Shown here: piece by piece, positions 4,847 to 5,378 of the stretch
How positions within the stretch are numbered: the first letter of the stretch is position 1
Layout of the letters: each line of letters opens with the position of its first letter
Source: an uncultured Acidobacteriota bacterium
Lineage (GTDB): Bacteria; Acidobacteriota; Terriglobia; Terriglobales; Acidobacteriaceae
Length of the DNA stretch: 5,378 bases
Direction of reading: 5' to 3'
NCBI GenBank assembly: GCA_903832475.1
Contig: CAILBQ010000084.1
Location: 1 to 5,378 of the forward strand
The notes under the pieces: model-generated
What the model was told of the DNA's origin: nothing
The model's input: the letters and a program-made list of their open reading frames with translations, nothing else
The model's database searches: none
Translations under genes and position numbers: made by a program

Positions 4847-5378
4847 AGTGGTGGGCGAACATCAGGGCGATGTTGAGGCCGATGACGATGATGCACGTGA
4901 GCCACGCGATGACGTTGAAGAGGCGGCTGTTGCGGTGTTCGCCCATGAGGTCTTTGCGGTTGATGAGGATGAGCATGAGCACGATCACCACCGGAAGCAG
5001 GATGCCGTTAAGGACCTGGGAGAGGATGGTGGCGCTGATCAGCTTGGAGTCGGGAAGGATGAGTACGGTGATGGCTCCGCTGGCGATCAGCGCGCCGTAA
5101 AGCCAGTAGAAGAAGGGCGCTTCTTTGAAGCTCTTGTCGACGCCGGATTCCAGGCCGAGGCCTTCACAGACGGTATAGGCGGTGGAGAGCGGCAGGATGG
5201 AGGCCGCGAAGAGCGAGGCGTTGAAGAGGCCGAAGGCGAAGAGCAGGAAGGCGTAGTTGCCAGCCAGGGGACGCATGGCGTCGGCGGCGTCGGCGGGGAC
5301 CTGAATGGCGCCCATGCCGTGCACGAACAAGGTGGCGGCGCAGGCTACGACGATGAACCAGGCCACGACGTCCGTGAA
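4845..5378 (-). CDS. Nramp-family divalent metal transporter (C-terminal part)
   Basis: The 3' part of a membrane transporter that would import Mn2+/Fe2+ or similar ions with protons across the inner membrane. Reading is open to the window edge, so the start is off-window, and the GTG at 5366 is internal. The visible 177 residues contain about five hydrophobic segments: VVAWFIVVACAATLFV, YAFLLFAFGLFNASLFAAS, FFYWLYGALIASGAITVLIL, a long one across ISATILSQVLNGILLPVVIV, and IAWLTCIIVIGLNIALMFA. They fit TM7-TM11 of an 11-helix Nramp fold. Family marks are CEGLG followed by GVDKSFKEAPFFYWLYG, and the SQ..NG.LLP helix. The metal-binding TM1 (DPG) and TM6 (MPH) motifs are not in view, so substrate and completeness cannot be checked. 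The protein ends in MFAHH, with the stop at 4847-4845. The lipoprotein gene is downstream on the same strand, after a repeat-filled gap. Confidence 0.85.
   Translation of the reverse strand, partial: FTDVVAWFIVVACAATLFVHGMGAIQVPADAADAMRPLAGNYAFLLFAFGLFNASLFAASILPLSTAYTVCEGLGLESGVDKSFKEAPFFYWLYGALIASGAITVLILPDSKLISATILSQVLNGILLPVVIVLMLILINRKDLMGEHRNSRLFNVIAWLTCIIVIGLNIALMFAHH

Overview
This is a GC-rich bacterial chromosome segment. The best guess for its source is a soil acidobacterium (Terriglobia: Acidobacterium, Granulicella, Edaphobacter or Terriglobus type). The guess rests on the base composition and on the intergenic repeats, whose translation reads like 'HPERSEG...' and 'SVIPAGN', a style I associate with that group. 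No 16S or other decisive marker is present, so the assignment is an inference.

Layout, left to right. Bases 1-263 contain no convincing gene. They hold a patchwork of short palindromic and dispersed repeats, and a long stem-loop that starts in the stop codon of the next gene. Bases 264-2287 (minus strand) form a two-gene operon, xerD then xerC, with an ATGA overlap. Both proteins keep the full Arg-Lys-His-Arg-His-Tyr catalytic set of tyrosine recombinases and resemble the E. coli chromosome-dimer-resolution pair, including the diagnostic C-terminal ends. Bases 2288-2599 are the divergent intergenic region. Bases 2600-3352 (plus) encode a HAD-superfamily phosphatase of the phosphoserine-phosphatase type, with an unusual motif IV. 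Bases 3458-3934 (plus) encode a Nudix hydrolase of the MutT/NudG type, possibly translated from a leaderless mRNA. Bases 3999-4580 (minus) encode an unrecognised six-cysteine lipoprotein. Bases 4581-4844 are a second repeat-rich gap that shares a repeat with the left end of the window. Bases 4845-5378 (minus) hold the C-terminal part of an Nramp-family divalent metal transporter that runs off the right edge.

Functionally this looks like ordinary chromosomal housekeeping: Xer recombinases for dimer resolution at a dif site elsewhere, a Nudix enzyme that probably cleans or hydrolyses nucleotides, a phosphatase, a secreted lipoprotein and a metal importer. I see no phage, CRISPR, toxin-antitoxin or defence system. 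The less ordinary points are the tightly coupled xerD-xerC pair, the stop-codon-containing hairpin after xerC, the repeat pair whose central hairpin is preserved despite sequence changes, the Asn in HAD motif IV, and the orphan cysteine-rich lipoprotein.
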